Shown: positions 63,496-64,000 of the stretch, in pieces | How positions within the stretch are numbered: position 1 is the stretch's first letter | Layout of the letters: the number at the start of each line of letters is the position of its first letter | Assembly (NCBI GenBank): GCA_037976565.1 | Contig: CP137666.1 | Coordinates: 55,670,740 to 55,734,739 of the forward strand | From: Mesocentrotus franciscanus | Lineage: Eukaryota; Echinodermata; Echinoidea; Camarodonta; Strongylocentrotidae | Reading direction: 5' to 3' | Length of the DNA stretch: 64,000 bases | The notes under the pieces: model-generated | The model's database searches: none | The model's input: only the letters and a program-made list of their open reading frames with translations | Told to the model about the DNA's origin: nothing | Program-made: the position numbers and the translations under genes

Positions 63496-63584
63496 ACGTC
63501 TGCTGAGAGCTAGAAGAGCATTAACTCAACTACTTTGACTGTTCGGCACAGAATTAATATCCTTCTGAAACTCAATAGATGACA
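63496..63584. repeat. Small foldback of the GAGAGCCAGAAGG family
   Basis: ACGTCTGCTGAGAGCTAGAA then GAGCATTAACTC faces AATTAATATCCTTCTGAAAC then TCAATAGATGACAG. This is the most diverged copy. Confidence 0.6.
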
Positions 63585-64000
63585 GGCATGTATGAAAACT
63601 TGGCTCTCTAATCACGACTGAGCAGTAGAGCATTACTATGTGCATCAAGCACATCCGACAACGGGACTTGATGAGAGGAAAATTAACCGGTAGAAGAAAA
63701 GAGTTCTTGAGCCATGAAGTCCATAAAAAGACCAAGAAAACCATCCTAAGTACAACTGAGAGAGGAAAAATCTAGTTGGCTACTGTTATATCATTATTCA
63801 CACAGACGATTTAGCTTTAGATTTAGGAAAATGAAATTAATCTGTGACATCTGATGAATTACTCAACTACACATTCAAATAAAGATTCTTTAAAACAGAG
63901 TATGATAAATGATGTAGTCAGACAATTACCTGTACCTCAATCTGCTTTAATTAGAACCCTACCATATCACATTATTTTATTTTGTCTTTTTCATGTATTC
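63585..64000. other. AT-rich end of window, no feature
   Basis: No exon, element end or RNA gene could be supported. Confidence 0.4.

Noticed and set aside
1..64000. tRNA, rRNA, snRNA genes and CRISPR arrays
   Set aside because: No cloverleaf with A and B box spacing, no rRNA core sequence and no regularly spaced identical direct repeats with unique spacers were found. The tandem arrays present are minisatellites.

Overview
This is a window of intron-rich, AT-rich animal nuclear DNA. It holds two protein-coding genes, both on the minus strand, in a sea of short non-autonomous transposons, minisatellites and microsatellites. The repeat style (many 80-450 bp foldback elements, and AGGTCA-type minisatellites ending in a GCC-repeat and a GTCTCGCCTGC end) together with the protein sequences suggests a marine invertebrate. 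An echinoderm, perhaps a sea urchin, is most likely. That assignment is inference and was not tested by any search.

Layout. 1-14.9 kb is gene-free and repeat-dense: a G-rich minisatellite, a 1.7 kb terminal-inverted-repeat (TIR) element with an internal duplication, a polypurine region, a dimeric satellite, several foldback elements and a VNTR-bearing element. 15-17.9 kb is quieter flank downstream of the first gene. 18,057-33,158 (minus) is a complete cytosolic seryl-tRNA synthetase gene (SARS1) in 11 coding exons. All splice sites and phases can be followed, and the class II motifs are intact, but three exons each need one extra base to stay in frame. 33.2-42.4 kb holds the SARS1 upstream flank, nested hairpins, simple repeats and a long AT-rich stretch that may include the 3' UTR of the next gene. 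42,473-58,162 (minus) holds the last six coding exons of a RASSF1/3/5-class gene, most like RASSF5/NORE1: the second half of a C1 zinc finger, a linker, a Ras-association domain and a C-terminal SARAH helix. Its first exon(s) are not visible and probably lie beyond the right edge. 58.2-64 kb is intron or 5' flank with several copies of one small foldback family.

The genes are unrelated in function: SARS1 charges tRNA-Ser for translation, while the RASSF protein is a scaffold expected to link Ras-type GTPases to MST/Hippo kinases. They lie tail-to-head on the same strand about 9.3 kb apart, with no sign of co-regulation.

I found no new multi-gene system. The observations most worth a second look are: the three single-base frame breaks in an otherwise conserved essential gene; a miniature transposon whose end lies 6 nt inside a SARS1 splice donor; a TIR-bounded element carrying a four-copy array of DR1-like nuclear-receptor sites; five ATGCAAAT octamers at 40-bp spacing in a RASSF intron; and an element family whose two copies differ in internal repeat number.
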